Below, piece by piece: positions 51,181-59,888 of a stretch of DNA of 64,000 nt. The DNA comes from a virus: positions 37,416 through 101,415 of IMG/VR virus record IMGVR_UViG_3300025669_000021. The stretch is one strand, 5' to 3'. Each line of letters begins with the position of its first letter. The stretch's first letter is position 1. The notes under the pieces are model-generated. The model saw only the letters and a list, made by a program, of their open reading frames with translations. It was not told the origin of the DNA and searched no databases. A program made the translations under genes and the position numbers.

Positions 51181-51650
51181 AATCGATCAACATCGAGACA
51201 CGGGTGGAGTTAGCAGTCCTTGAGTTATTGAAGGCTGATGCTGCAATCGTGTCATCTGTCGGAACAGCCGCACAGATCAATGTTGCCTACACATATTCCA
51301 CGACAGGGACAGAGATGGTATTGCCAGCCATCTATGTGCAAATGGTAGGATTCACAGAGAGGACGAACCGGACCGGGTGGTACATAGGAACACTACGGCT
51401 TGGGGCTGTCACAAGAAAGGCAAAGGATAAAGATACACAGACGGTGAAGAACATCTTGGGATATCTCAGGGGATGGGTGCAACAAGATGATCTAGCCGAG
51501 CAGATTACAAACAGTGTTTCAGCGGCACCGGGAACTAATCAGCTAACGTGTACTGATATCCGCTTGGATGGACCTACGGTGGATTTCTCCGCAGGTAAAA
51601 TGAATGAACTGGCAATCGAACCGTCGTGCCTTGTGAGGCCTTCGAAATGA
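51171..51650 (+). CDS. Tail terminator-like protein
   Basis: 159 residues. N-terminal helix (RVELAVLELLKADAAIVSSV), PAIYVQMVG strand and a long helical hairpin (TQTVKNILGYLRGWVQQ) followed by CTDIRLDGPTVDF: the usual layout of tail terminators such as lambda gpU or DUF3168. Position before the tail tube agrees. Confidence 0.5.
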   Translation: MALESINIETRVELAVLELLKADAAIVSSVGTAAQINVAYTYSTTGTEMVLPAIYVQMVGFTERTNRTGWYIGTLRLGAVTRKAKDKDTQTVKNILGYLRGWVQQDDLAEQITNSVSAAPGTNQLTCTDIRLDGPTVDFSAGKMNELAIEPSCLVRPSK

Positions 51651-51672
51651 TTGCTACGAGGGAGGCATATCG

Positions 51673-52029
51673 ATGACACAAAGACTAGGTGATTCGCGCT
51701 TGGAGTTCGGCTCGACAGACGAAACTTGGGGATTGATCCAATCAATCAGTTCCGAGGAAGTCGTTGAAGAGTCGCCAGCGCGAGATGGCAGCAATGATAT
51801 TGTTGCCGTTGAGCAGACTAACAAAATGAAGAATGTATCGTTCCAATATATTTATCGGAATCAGGATACAGGAATCTCCCCAACTTCCAATGTAGGAAAT
51901 GGGACACAGATCACATTCCAGACCAGTGGGGACATCATCTACATCAAGTCCTGCACACAGGATTGGTCAAATGGCGATTGGCGGCAGGTAAGTGGTGAAG
52001 GATCACAGTGGCCTAATCTGAATTCATAG
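51673..52029 (+). CDS. Tail tube-like protein
   Basis: 118 residues, beta-rich, starting after a good GAGGGAGG site. SRLEFGSTDETWGLIQSISSEE ... KNVSFQYIYRNQDTGI ... TFQTSGDIIYIKSC could form the tube fold, though it is shorter than typical gpV. Could alternatively be a small accessory tail protein. Confidence 0.4.
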   Translation: MTQRLGDSRLEFGSTDETWGLIQSISSEEVVEESPARDGSNDIVAVEQTNKMKNVSFQYIYRNQDTGISPTSNVGNGTQITFQTSGDIIYIKSCTQDWSNGDWRQVSGEGSQWPNLNS

Positions 52030-52050
52030 GCATAAAAAAGGAAACACGAA

Positions 52051-52317
52051 ATGAGTGTAATAAACACGACAGAACTTCCTCTCATTGCAAAGTTAATGAG
52101 AGATCCGAATTGCAAGATGCTTGGCAATAGGCAAGTGGTGATCAGAAATCGCCCGCTAGTGGAATTCAAATTTGAAATCCAAGACCAAACAGTGATCGAG
52201 GAGTTCCAGACAGGGGCCGATGGTTTGGCCTCCTATGAGCATTGCAGAAGGTTAGTGATCCGAATGATTAGCGATCTGCAGAAAGATAGAAGAACACCAG
52301 AAACGAAAGAGGTATAG
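52051..52317 (+). CDS. Hypothetical small tail-region protein
   Basis: 88 residues, with an alternation of strands and helices (NRQVVIRNRPLVEFKFEI then YEHCRRLVIRMISDLQKDRR). AAAGGAA precedes the ATG. Between tube-like gene and chaperone, so a tail assembly role is likely. Unrecognised. Confidence 0.55.
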   Translation: MSVINTTELPLIAKLMRDPNCKMLGNRQVVIRNRPLVEFKFEIQDQTVIEEFQTGADGLASYEHCRRLVIRMISDLQKDRRTPETKEV

Positions 52318-52321
52318 AGTT

Positions 52322-52861
52322 ATGAGTGAAGAACAAAAAGAAACAGCAGGGGACCTGGAAGAGAGATCCCAACACATCGACTCCGGCACACAGGCTAGTG
52401 CGTCTGAGAAGGTCGAGCAGTTGAATGAAGAGGAACAGAAGGCGTCAGAGGAAAGCATTGCAGAGACACATGATGCGTTGATCTCTCCTGATATTCAGAT
52501 TAAAGGATGTTCCATAGACATACCGAGGATCACGGCAGCATCTATGTATCTTCTCAGCAAGATGAAGTCACCCCTAGCAGGAACCGATAGCCCGGACGGG
52601 AAGGTATCCATAGAGATGGATGAAATGCTAGAAGCACTTTATGTGATCATCAACCAAAACGATCCGAGGATCTTAGAAAAGATTGGTGATCCGAATGCTA
52701 TGCAACGTGCAGTCTATGAGTTGACCCGCACCATCCCACTTGAACAAGTGCCGATTGTCTGTGCAGCACTTGGACAGCAGATGTCACTTGTCCACCAAGC
52801 AGCAGAAGAGGAAGGGCTGGCAGGTGGTGATAAGGGGGAAGCAAGTGGCTCATCAACCTAA
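52322..52861 (+). CDS. Tail assembly chaperone (lambda gpG-like)
   Basis: 179 residues. Acidic, Glu/Ser-rich head, then helical core (DIPRITAASMYLLSKM, MLEALYVIINQND, MQRAVYELTRTI) and a Gly/Ser tail. It lies directly before the tape measure, the place of lambda gpG. Near its end the codons AAG GGG GAA contain a five-G run, and a second frame opens there (52834-53076), so a -1 shifted product is likely. Confidence 0.7.
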   Translation: MSEEQKETAGDLEERSQHIDSGTQASASEKVEQLNEEEQKASEESIAETHDALISPDIQIKGCSIDIPRITAASMYLLSKMKSPLAGTDSPDGKVSIEMDEMLEALYVIINQNDPRILEKIGDPNAMQRAVYELTRTIPLEQVPIVCAALGQQMSLVHQAAEEEGLAGGDKGEASGSST

Positions 52862-53076
52862 TAGGCATACTCCTCTCGCAGTTCCATGGTGGGCCTGCAG
52901 AGATGAGAGCTTGGTTGCATGAGCCGATCATCATTGTCTTCCGATTAGTCGGGCAGCTTATGAGAAAGAACGAACCGGATAAGGAAGGGGGAGCAAATAT
53001 GAATGTGAAGCCATCTGCACCTAACCTTGTCGAGTTGGAAAATATGTTCCAACAGCACTTAGCATCTAAGGGGTAG
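52834..53076 (+). CDS. Shifted extension of tail chaperone (gpGT-like T domain)
   Basis: In the -1 frame relative to the chaperone, an open frame begins right after a TAA at 52831 and reaches TAG at 53074. The 28-base overlap with the chaperone frame is the only place a shift can occur and contains GGGGG (52834-52838). The product (LINLIGILLSQFHGGPAEM ... PNLVELENMFQQHLASKG, 80 codons) has no good start of its own and ends five bases before the tape measure ATG, as in lambda G/GT. Confidence 0.6.
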   Translation, partial: GGSKWLINLIGILLSQFHGGPAEMRAWLHEPIIIVFRLVGQLMRKNEPDKEGGANMNVKPSAPNLVELENMFQQHLASKG

Positions 53077-53080
53077 GACA

Positions 53081-55657
53081 ATGGCATTGCAACTGCAAGC
53101 AGTGGTGTCCCTGAACTCGTCGCAGTTCGGGAAAGGCATCGGCAAGCTACAGCAGGGAGTGAGCAACGCAACAGGGGCCATGGCTATGGCCTTCGGTGGT
53201 GTGACTGCTGAAATCTTGATGATGGGCAGAGCATTCGGGCCTGTCGGTGCAGCAGTTGCAGTGTTAAAATCTGTGGTGGCTGTCGGTGCGCCACTAGAGA
53301 GTTCTATGGCCCAGGTGGCAGGTGTAACAGGTCTATATGGTGATCAGTTAGAAAGAGTGACGCGCAATGCCAGGGATATGGCAAAGACAACCAAGTTTAC
53401 AGCCAATGAAGCAGCACAGGCTCTCTATGCTTTAGGAAGTGCCGGCCTTTCTACTGCCGATGATCTGGAAAGCACATTGGAACCTGTTTTGAAGTTGGCA
53501 GGTGCAACAATGTCAGAGACAGGAATGGTTGCGGAGTCGATCACATCAACCATCCAGAATCTTGGTCTTGAATTCAGTGACTCAACAAAGGTGGCGGATC
53601 GTTTTGCTGCGGCAATTGCCAAGAGCCCCGTGACTATGGAAAGGATGGCCGATGCCATTAAGTTTGCTGCACCAGTGGCAGGTGCATTCGGGATGTCGCT
53701 CGACCAATTGACTACAGAACTTGCTGCATTCCATCTCGCCGGATTCAAAGGAACAATGGCCGGAACAGCATTCCGTAATGTGATGCTGGATCTGGCAAAA
53801 AAAGCTGAGGAGGGGTCGGGCAAGGTAGGGAAAGCCTTGAAGAATTGGGAAGCAGGAACAGAGGGCATCACGGGGGCCGTAGAACGGCTTGAGAGGAAGG
53901 GGGTTACATCTCAAGAGGTAATGCTAGAGCTAGGGAAGAGAGCCGGTACAGGTCTCGCTGGCATGATGAATTTGGGAAGCATAGCCATTAAGAAATTGGC
54001 ACTCAGTATGGATGGTGCGAAAACGGCAGCAGAAATGTATGAGTTGCAGATGGCGACCCTGGAAGGGCAGACAGCAAGATTCAAAAGTGCGATGGAGGAA
54101 GTCGGGTTGCAGATCTATGATGTCCTCCGTGGCCCAATGACAGGGATTGTATCCACACTGGCAGACATGGCATCTGGTCTGGGAGATTTCTTGGCATACC
54201 TCGCAGCAGATCCAGGCGAAGCATTCTTTAAACTAGGCGTGGATCTGGTGGATCTGGTGGATCGGTTCAATGAATTCCTTGAATTAGATGCCGGAGATCT
54301 ATGGAGCAATTTCAAAGATGCAGGAGTACAGGCATTTGCTGATATCCAAGATTTCTTTCGGGGAGATTTTTGGACAAACCTGATGGATGCTCTGGCAGAA
54401 ACTGCGAGCATAGCTTTCGATGAGATCAAAGACACCTTTACGGGAGATTGGTGGGAGCCATTGCTCGATACGTTTGTTGATGTATGGGATGAGATCATCC
54501 GAGTCGGGAAGGATCTGCTAGGACAATTATGGTCGATCCTGGTCGATATCGATTGGCAGGGTGCATGGAACCAATTGAAGTTCGCAGCATCGATGGTAAT
54601 GTTACAGGTGTTACAGAATCTCATTTCATGGACAAAGCAAATCGGTAAAGTGTTCACCAATATAAATTGGGCCGGACTATGGAAGGATCTTGCAGACGTA
54701 GCTGGCATAGCTTTCGATGCCGTTCGGGATGTATTCAAAAAAGGATGGTGGAAGCCATTGCTCGATACCTTCATCAATACATGGAAAGTGATCAGGGTAC
54801 TCGGCAGAGGATTCATACGAGCCATGATGAAGCGAATCAAGAAAATCGATTGGCAGGGTGCATGGAATCAGATGAAATTCGCTTTCTGGAAAGTGCTGAA
54901 TACAATATTTCGCGCACTAAAGCCATGGATAGATGCCGTCACCAAGAAATTTAAGGCCATCGACTGGAAGGAACTCTGGAAAGATGTTTGGTTTGAATTC
55001 GGGAAAGCATTACGCAAGGCAACCAAGAAAGTGGTGCAATGGTTCAAAGAAGCCAAAGAATATTTCGGCAAGAAGGGGCCAGGTCTATGGGATAAGTTGA
55101 AGACGGCCGCCGATTTTGTATGGAAGGCAATCACCGTTGCCTTCCATGAGTTTATGCGTGGATTGCTCGGTGATAAAAAAGCAGCAGAGTTTTTCGCTGC
55201 CTGGGCGATCATGTGGGATGATTGGAAAAAGAAAGCAGAAGATACTTGGGCTGAATTATTCTCGGCGTGGGATCTGACCAAAGCCGTATGGATAGAGATG
55301 GGCCGTGTGATGTCTGAGGAAGTATGGCCGGAAGCGTTCAGATTATGGGAGCAAGCAAAACCGTTGTTTAAAACTCTGATGAGTGGCATGACATTGCAAG
55401 TCAACGTGCTAGTTGCTGCATTGAAAGCCATGATGAAGATATGGAAATGGTTCGGCGAGAAGCGGAAAGAATTTAAAGAGGAACACACCGAAGCAAAATG
55501 GCAGGAGTATCTGAATGATCAAGGCTTCAATTTAAATGGTGGCGAGTTGAATGTAAACATCCCGGAGTTCAAAGGCGTTGCGAATGAACTCACATTGAAA
55601 ACTATCCTCACCACCATGCTAGGGATGAAAGGGCTTATCTGGAGCGAAGCAGTATGA
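53081..55657 (+). CDS. Tape measure protein
   Basis: 858 residues. The N-terminal third holds the core of phage minor tail/tape measure proteins: AFGPVGAAVAVLKS, MAKTTKFTANEAAQALYALGSAG, FAAPVAGAFGMSLDQLTTELA, FRNVMLDLAKKAEEGSGKVG. The rest is helical with two 99-residue repeats (434-532, 533-631) carrying WWxPLLDTF and IDWQGAWNQ. At roughly 0.15 nm per residue, as for lambda gpH (853 aa), a tail of about 130 nm is expected. Immediately follows the G/GT-like genes. Confidence 0.9.
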   Translation: MALQLQAVVSLNSSQFGKGIGKLQQGVSNATGAMAMAFGGVTAEILMMGRAFGPVGAAVAVLKSVVAVGAPLESSMAQVAGVTGLYGDQLERVTRNARDMAKTTKFTANEAAQALYALGSAGLSTADDLESTLEPVLKLAGATMSETGMVAESITSTIQNLGLEFSDSTKVADRFAAAIAKSPVTMERMADAIKFAAPVAGAFGMSLDQLTTELAAFHLAGFKGTMAGTAFRNVMLDLAKKAEEGSGKVGKALKNWEAGTEGITGAVERLERKGVTSQEVMLELGKRAGTGLAGMMNLGSIAIKKLALSMDGAKTAAEMYELQMATLEGQTARFKSAMEEVGLQIYDVLRGPMTGIVSTLADMASGLGDFLAYLAADPGEAFFKLGVDLVDLVDRFNEFLELDAGDLWSNFKDAGVQAFADIQDFFRGDFWTNLMDALAETASIAFDEIKDTFTGDWWEPLLDTFVDVWDEIIRVGKDLLGQLWSILVDIDWQGAWNQLKFAASMVMLQVLQNLISWTKQIGKVFTNINWAGLWKDLADVAGIAFDAVRDVFKKGWWKPLLDTFINTWKVIRVLGRGFIRAMMKRIKKIDWQGAWNQMKFAFWKVLNTIFRALKPWIDAVTKKFKAIDWKELWKDVWFEFGKALRKATKKVVQWFKEAKEYFGKKGPGLWDKLKTAADFVWKAITVAFHEFMRGLLGDKKAAEFFAAWAIMWDDWKKKAEDTWAELFSAWDLTKAVWIEMGRVMSEEVWPEAFRLWEQAKPLFKTLMSGMTLQVNVLVAALKAMMKIWKWFGEKRKEFKEEHTEAKWQEYLNDQGFNLNGGELNVNIPEFKGVANELTLKTILTTMLGMKGLIWSEAV
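54380..54973 (+). repeat. Two 297-base repeats in tape measure
   Basis: Units 54380-54676 and 54677-54973 align with matching codons such as ATTGGCAGGGTGCATGGA at 54552 and 54849 and CCATTGCTCGATAC at 54457 and 54754. Sequence divergence shows an old duplication. A shorter third IDWKELWKDV copy follows. Confidence 0.75.
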
Positions 55658-56331
55658 GTGGATACACAGGAGCAATGATCGGTGGATTTAATGAAGGGGG
55701 AAAGCAGTTCATTGATGATCCGCAGGGTGGCGTGTATGGGACAGATGATGTCCGCGAATTGATAGGGACGGTCAGGAATGAAACAGTGATCCGCCGAGTG
55801 GCTTGCCTCAAGGGAGTCGCCCCAGATGTGGCTAACTCATTGAGGGGAGAGACAGGACAGCTACAAATCTTTGTCGGGAAAGATTCTCCGATCCAGTATG
55901 GTGAAGGGTGGAGGATGAATCAGATCAATCCCAGCAACATCGGACCATCGGCAATGATGTTCTCTACCGTGTATGAGAGGGAGAGGCAAGGAACCTGGGA
56001 CTTCGATCTGCCATCCAATGTCGCGTTGGGGTGGGCTGCAGGAGTCGTCACAGTGTCTTACAATGGTGTGCCGATGGAATCCTGGGATAGTGGGAGGGCT
56101 ACAGAGGAAGACGCATTCCTGATCCGTATGACAGCACGGGTGGTCGATACAGACACAGTGAAGGTAAGTCTTGCCGCCAATGGAGTAGCGATGTCAGATT
56201 GGAATCTACCAGCCCCGGAGAAGCTAGACCCGGAGAACATAGCCGATCATCGGTGTCGATGGGTGGAGAATGGTACAACCATCCAATTGATGTTGCTCAA
56301 TGTAGCTCTTTATGAATGGACATCTTCCTGA
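55654..56331 (+). CDS. Tail tip-associated protein
   Basis: 225 residues with ATGA overlap to the tape measure. Beta-rich and Gly-rich (PSNVALGWAAGVVTVSYNG). No signal peptide and no Cys motif of NlpC type. Position right after the tape measure fits a distal tail or baseplate component of lambda-like siphoviruses. No family recognised. Confidence 0.5.
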   Translation: MSGYTGAMIGGFNEGGKQFIDDPQGGVYGTDDVRELIGTVRNETVIRRVACLKGVAPDVANSLRGETGQLQIFVGKDSPIQYGEGWRMNQINPSNIGPSAMMFSTVYERERQGTWDFDLPSNVALGWAAGVVTVSYNGVPMESWDSGRATEEDAFLIRMTARVVDTDTVKVSLAANGVAMSDWNLPAPEKLDPENIADHRCRWVENGTTIQLMLLNVALYEWTSS

Positions 56332-56645
56332 TGGCACAATGGAGAAACATAATCCCTAAAGCCATTGCTGCACCGCTGATCATAAAGCTGTCGCAGATCC
56401 GTCTAGTGTTTAATGCTTTGATCGAATTGCAGAACAGGGCGGTGGTCGATGTTCAAGTTGAGGCGACAGCCAATCTCACCGTAAGGAATTCCGAGGGCAT
56501 AGTTACGATCGGAGGGGGCGGGAGTGATGTCGATCCTGCCGGGGCGTTGCTCTATCAAGTCTACCAGATCACCGCCGTCAGTGGCGACACATCCATTCGC
56601 ACGGTTGGTTTTGATTGGGTAAGGTTCCACGCTACTGAGGAGTAA
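56331..56645 (+). CDS. Small tail protein
   Basis: 104 residues from the ATG in TGATG overlap. N-terminal helix (PKAIAAPLIIKLSQIRLVFNALIELQNRA), then strand-rich ending with GGGGSDVDP. It probably belongs to the tail tip together with its neighbours. Function unknown. Confidence 0.5.
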   Translation: MAQWRNIIPKAIAAPLIIKLSQIRLVFNALIELQNRAVVDVQVEATANLTVRNSEGIVTIGGGGSDVDPAGALLYQVYQITAVSGDTSIRTVGFDWVRFHATEE

Positions 56646-57772
56646 TGAGCACACCTTTCACAGATCCCAATGTTGATGGATTTGATCCTTTCGATCTCGA
56701 CACAGCCAATCAGATCAGAATTGCCTGGGGAGAGAGAAAAGAGATCATCCAAGAAACCAATGATGTGGTCCCCTTTGTCGTCGGTGATGATGCACATGAA
56801 ATTGCCACCTGGAATGATATGCAGGATTGGATCGAGACAACAGTTGTCAATGCAGATCCTGATGCTTCCGAATGGGTGTGGATAGATCCAACCATTGACC
56901 CGGCAGGAGATTCGGGATTCACTCCCATCACAAGCCTTGCCCAATTCAGGACGATTGCCGGAATGAATGCCAGTGGCTTCCGAAGGGTGGAGGAGTGGGA
57001 TGGAGAAAGCACACCGATCTATTCATTTGGGAATGCAGAAGCGGGTGACGTTTTTGGGACGTGGATTTATGAGGATCTAATCAATGCCTTCTCTGCATTG
57101 AAATGGGTTCGGCATAGGGGAGTAGTACCGACAACATCAACCCGCCCGCACACAGCCGGGGATATCGTCAAGTTGACCGAGAGAAAGTATGGCTCAACTC
57201 AAATAGCCACCACCGATTGTGCGGCAGCACGGGCATCAGCTGTTTCTGATTTCGGCTCTGCATCGTGGAGCAATGATGGGTTAGGCGCAACCGATCAGTT
57301 CAGTAGGCCACAAAACTATGGGACAGCAGTGATCGGGTTTGAAGTGACGGTGTATGGCGCCGGGTTCAGTCCGAGCAATGATCTCTATTACCATGAGCAG
57401 AGGACAAGAACCACATGGGAGTCGGTAGTGCAAGCGAGTGCTCTGGGGAGGGTCGTGGAGGTATACCTGATCCCGAGATGGTTTGCATTCAGTGTGATTG
57501 ATCCGGCCAACACGCCCATATATAATGATCTCGATGCAAAGGGGTGGACAGAGGGGGAGATGTATCTGGAAAAGGCATGGACAGAAGATGTGGCGGCTAC
57601 CCACACATATCTTTATGCGGCTTATGCAGGAGCAGCATTGTCTGATCCATTGGATCTGATCCCGCTAAGTTGCCCGTGGACTCTCGGTGTCAATGCAGGA
57701 ACAAGCCAAGGGCTATCAGCATATTCACCAGGGATGCTGTACAAATGGAATTGCACAAACGAAGGAACATAA
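56645..57772 (+). CDS. Distal tail/baseplate-like protein
   Basis: 375 residues, no signal peptide, many Trp/Tyr/Asp (SEWVWIDPTIDPAGD, LGRVVEVYLIPRWFAF). Overlaps its upstream neighbour by one base. Last structural-looking gene before the glycosyltransferases, so probably the tail tip or receptor-binding protein. I do not recognise a domain. Confidence 0.5.
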   Translation: MSTPFTDPNVDGFDPFDLDTANQIRIAWGERKEIIQETNDVVPFVVGDDAHEIATWNDMQDWIETTVVNADPDASEWVWIDPTIDPAGDSGFTPITSLAQFRTIAGMNASGFRRVEEWDGESTPIYSFGNAEAGDVFGTWIYEDLINAFSALKWVRHRGVVPTTSTRPHTAGDIVKLTERKYGSTQIATTDCAAARASAVSDFGSASWSNDGLGATDQFSRPQNYGTAVIGFEVTVYGAGFSPSNDLYYHEQRTRTTWESVVQASALGRVVEVYLIPRWFAFSVIDPANTPIYNDLDAKGWTEGEMYLEKAWTEDVAATHTYLYAAYAGAALSDPLDLIPLSCPWTLGVNAGTSQGLSAYSPGMLYKWNCTNEGT

Positions 57773-57791
57773 CGAAAAGGAGAGGAAGAGA

Positions 57792-58718
57792 ATGAAGATA
57801 TTTATTCACAGTTGCCATGCGGGGTTGGAATATGATCAGGCGAGAATGCTCACAGATATGGGCCATGAGGTGTCGGGGATCTTTGATATCGGGAGCGAGC
57901 AGAAGCCGAAGATCAAGGGCATCACAGATAAGAATGGGAAGGCGGGGAATGCAGACCTCTACCTGTTGCACCAGAGTGAGGACTTCCCTGAGAGATCAGC
58001 CGATTATGCGACCAAGTACGGAAAGCCAGTAATCACGATGGCATTCGGCCAGGGGGGGAATGATAGCCATGCAAAGATGGCGACAGTCCTCAAGGATATA
58101 CCCAACACATTTCTCTGTGCGTATTCTGAGACAGCCGTGAATATCTATAAAAAGCTCGGATGCTCGACCAATGACAAAGTTCACTTCATTCGGTTCGGGA
58201 AGAGATTGACCGAGTTCGGGCCATGGTCAGGAGTAGACCATAGTTGCCTTGTAGCGTGTAACAGCATCCATAAGAGAGGAGATGCTTGCGGGTGGCCTAT
58301 CGTCGCCATGTTGAGGCAGTCAGGGATCAATGTGAAGCTAGTGGGGCATGAGACAGAAGAGGTCGGTGGCCTCGGTCTGGTATCGGATAAAGAACTGAAA
58401 GATCTATTCCGTCAAGCATACGTGGCATTCGTGCCGGGGACCGTACCTGCGCAATATACACTGACGATGATGGAAGCAGCAGCCAGTGGCACACCGATCA
58501 TTGCCTGGGATAGTGGGTGCGGGCTAGGTGATGAGAATCTTGGCCTACATACTGTGAAGACATTGCAGGAAGCAGTAGCCGCAATCAAGTTAGCGATGGA
58601 TGATGATCTGAATCGTGCCGGGTTGCACGGCCTGTCGGTGAATGCAGCCAAGAAACACTTTGACGAGAAAAAGGTTGTAAAGAAGTGGGGTGCGATGTTA
58701 GATTCGCTTTGCACGTGA
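57792..58718 (+). CDS. GT-B-type glycosyltransferase
   Basis: 308 residues from the ATG after AGGAAGAG. A Rossmann-like start (MKIFIHSCHAGLEYDQARML) and the C-terminal motif QYTLTMMEAAASGTPIIAWDSG, containing the conserved Glu of retaining GT4-type enzymes, indicate a nucleotide-sugar transferase. With the next two genes it forms a sugar-modification cassette, acting on virion protein, host glycan or DNA (not determined). Confidence 0.7.
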   Translation: MKIFIHSCHAGLEYDQARMLTDMGHEVSGIFDIGSEQKPKIKGITDKNGKAGNADLYLLHQSEDFPERSADYATKYGKPVITMAFGQGGNDSHAKMATVLKDIPNTFLCAYSETAVNIYKKLGCSTNDKVHFIRFGKRLTEFGPWSGVDHSCLVACNSIHKRGDACGWPIVAMLRQSGINVKLVGHETEEVGGLGLVSDKELKDLFRQAYVAFVPGTVPAQYTLTMMEAAASGTPIIAWDSGCGLGDENLGLHTVKTLQEAVAAIKLAMDDDLNRAGLHGLSVNAAKKHFDEKKVVKKWGAMLDSLCT

Positions 58719-58746
58719 CAGGATGGCAGGCACCTCGTTGTCACAA

Positions 58747-58774
58747 CCTCATTGGCCCTTCGGGGCCAGTGAGG
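58747..58774 (+). terminator. UUCG-loop hairpin
   Basis: CCTCATTGGCCC (58747-58758), TTCG loop, and its complement at 58763-58774 (one G-U). The following ATTTAAC gives only a weak T-run, so it may stabilise the mRNA end as well as terminate. Confidence 0.6.
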
Positions 58775-58796
58775 ATTTAACGAAAACGAAAATACG

Positions 58797-59879
58797 ATGA
58801 AGATCTTTTGCGACTATCATCACGGCGGTCTCGCTCGCTCCATGTTTTATCTCTGGGGTAAGAGGCTGCACCACTCCATCAAATTCCCTTCTGTATCAAT
58901 GGCCGAAAAGGTCGATCCTGTCGGTTCTACATGGGGCCGAATGGATGATACCTATCCCAAGACCATGGGCGGAATTGATCCTACCGAGTGGGAGAGATTC
59001 GGAGGGACGGTATCCTATGAAGAATTCATGGATACCGCATGGGACATCATCCTGTTCACCCGTACCGAGTCACAGGAGTTGATCAGGAACCTCGATCACC
59101 CGAACACGGCCAACACTGTTTGGATGGGTCAATCTGGTAATGAGAATATGCAATATGAATGGGGGAAGGTGTCCCATCTGTTGTCGTCAGACATGGATAC
59201 CATGAGGAACAGCCCACCATGGACGCATAAACTCCTCGTAGGTCAAGAACTCGGATCTCACTACGGGAGGAATTTCCGTTTCCCGCTACAGAGAGAGTTG
59301 ATCACCATCAATTGCTTCATCAATAACATCAGAGGTCAGGAGTCGGCACATCGATGGTCTGCGAATGATTGGGGAACGGGTTGCCCGCATTGTGGGGAGA
59401 GGCATAGTCCTAGTGACCATGTGAATCTTTGGGACCTATGGCGACAAACTGGTGATGTGCTGAGGGACACGCATCGGTTTGCCGTCTATGGGCATAGCAA
59501 TGATGATCTATGTGGTGGAGTGAATCTCAGGGAATGCGATATGCCCGCCATTTATGACGAGGGAGCGTTAACCTGGCATGTGAAGGGGTTTGATGGGTGG
59601 GGCCATTCGATGTTGCAGAGCATAGCGTGTGGGCGTCCAGTAATCGTGGAAAAGAGGTTTTACAAGTACCGGACAGCCGGAAGGTATCTGATCCCAGGGA
59701 CAACGTGCATCGAGGTAGATTATGACTCTGCCTCTGCCGTGAATCAGATTAGGGAAGTCACCGCAGATTGGGCGGCGATGGAGGAGATGTGCGACAGATG
59801 CTATAAGGTCGCCAAGGTGCTATTTAATTGGGCAGAAGAGGCCGCAAGAGTGCAGAGATGGTTAGACCGCACAATATAG
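58797..59879 (+). CDS. Second GT-B-like glycosyltransferase
   Basis: 360 residues. Starts MKIFCDYHHGGLARSM, has RFAVYGHSN near the middle and the motif TWHVKGFDGWGHSMLQSIACGRPVIVEKR towards the end, in the place of the GT4 sugar-nucleotide site. An internal CPHCGE pair could bind zinc. Divergent, so the sugar and acceptor are unknown. Forms a group with the preceding GT and the following methyltransferase. Confidence 0.55.
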   Translation: MKIFCDYHHGGLARSMFYLWGKRLHHSIKFPSVSMAEKVDPVGSTWGRMDDTYPKTMGGIDPTEWERFGGTVSYEEFMDTAWDIILFTRTESQELIRNLDHPNTANTVWMGQSGNENMQYEWGKVSHLLSSDMDTMRNSPPWTHKLLVGQELGSHYGRNFRFPLQRELITINCFINNIRGQESAHRWSANDWGTGCPHCGERHSPSDHVNLWDLWRQTGDVLRDTHRFAVYGHSNDDLCGGVNLRECDMPAIYDEGALTWHVKGFDGWGHSMLQSIACGRPVIVEKRFYKYRTAGRYLIPGTTCIEVDYDSASAVNQIREVTADWAAMEEMCDRCYKVAKVLFNWAEEAARVQRWLDRTI

Positions 59880-59888
59880 AGGAACATT

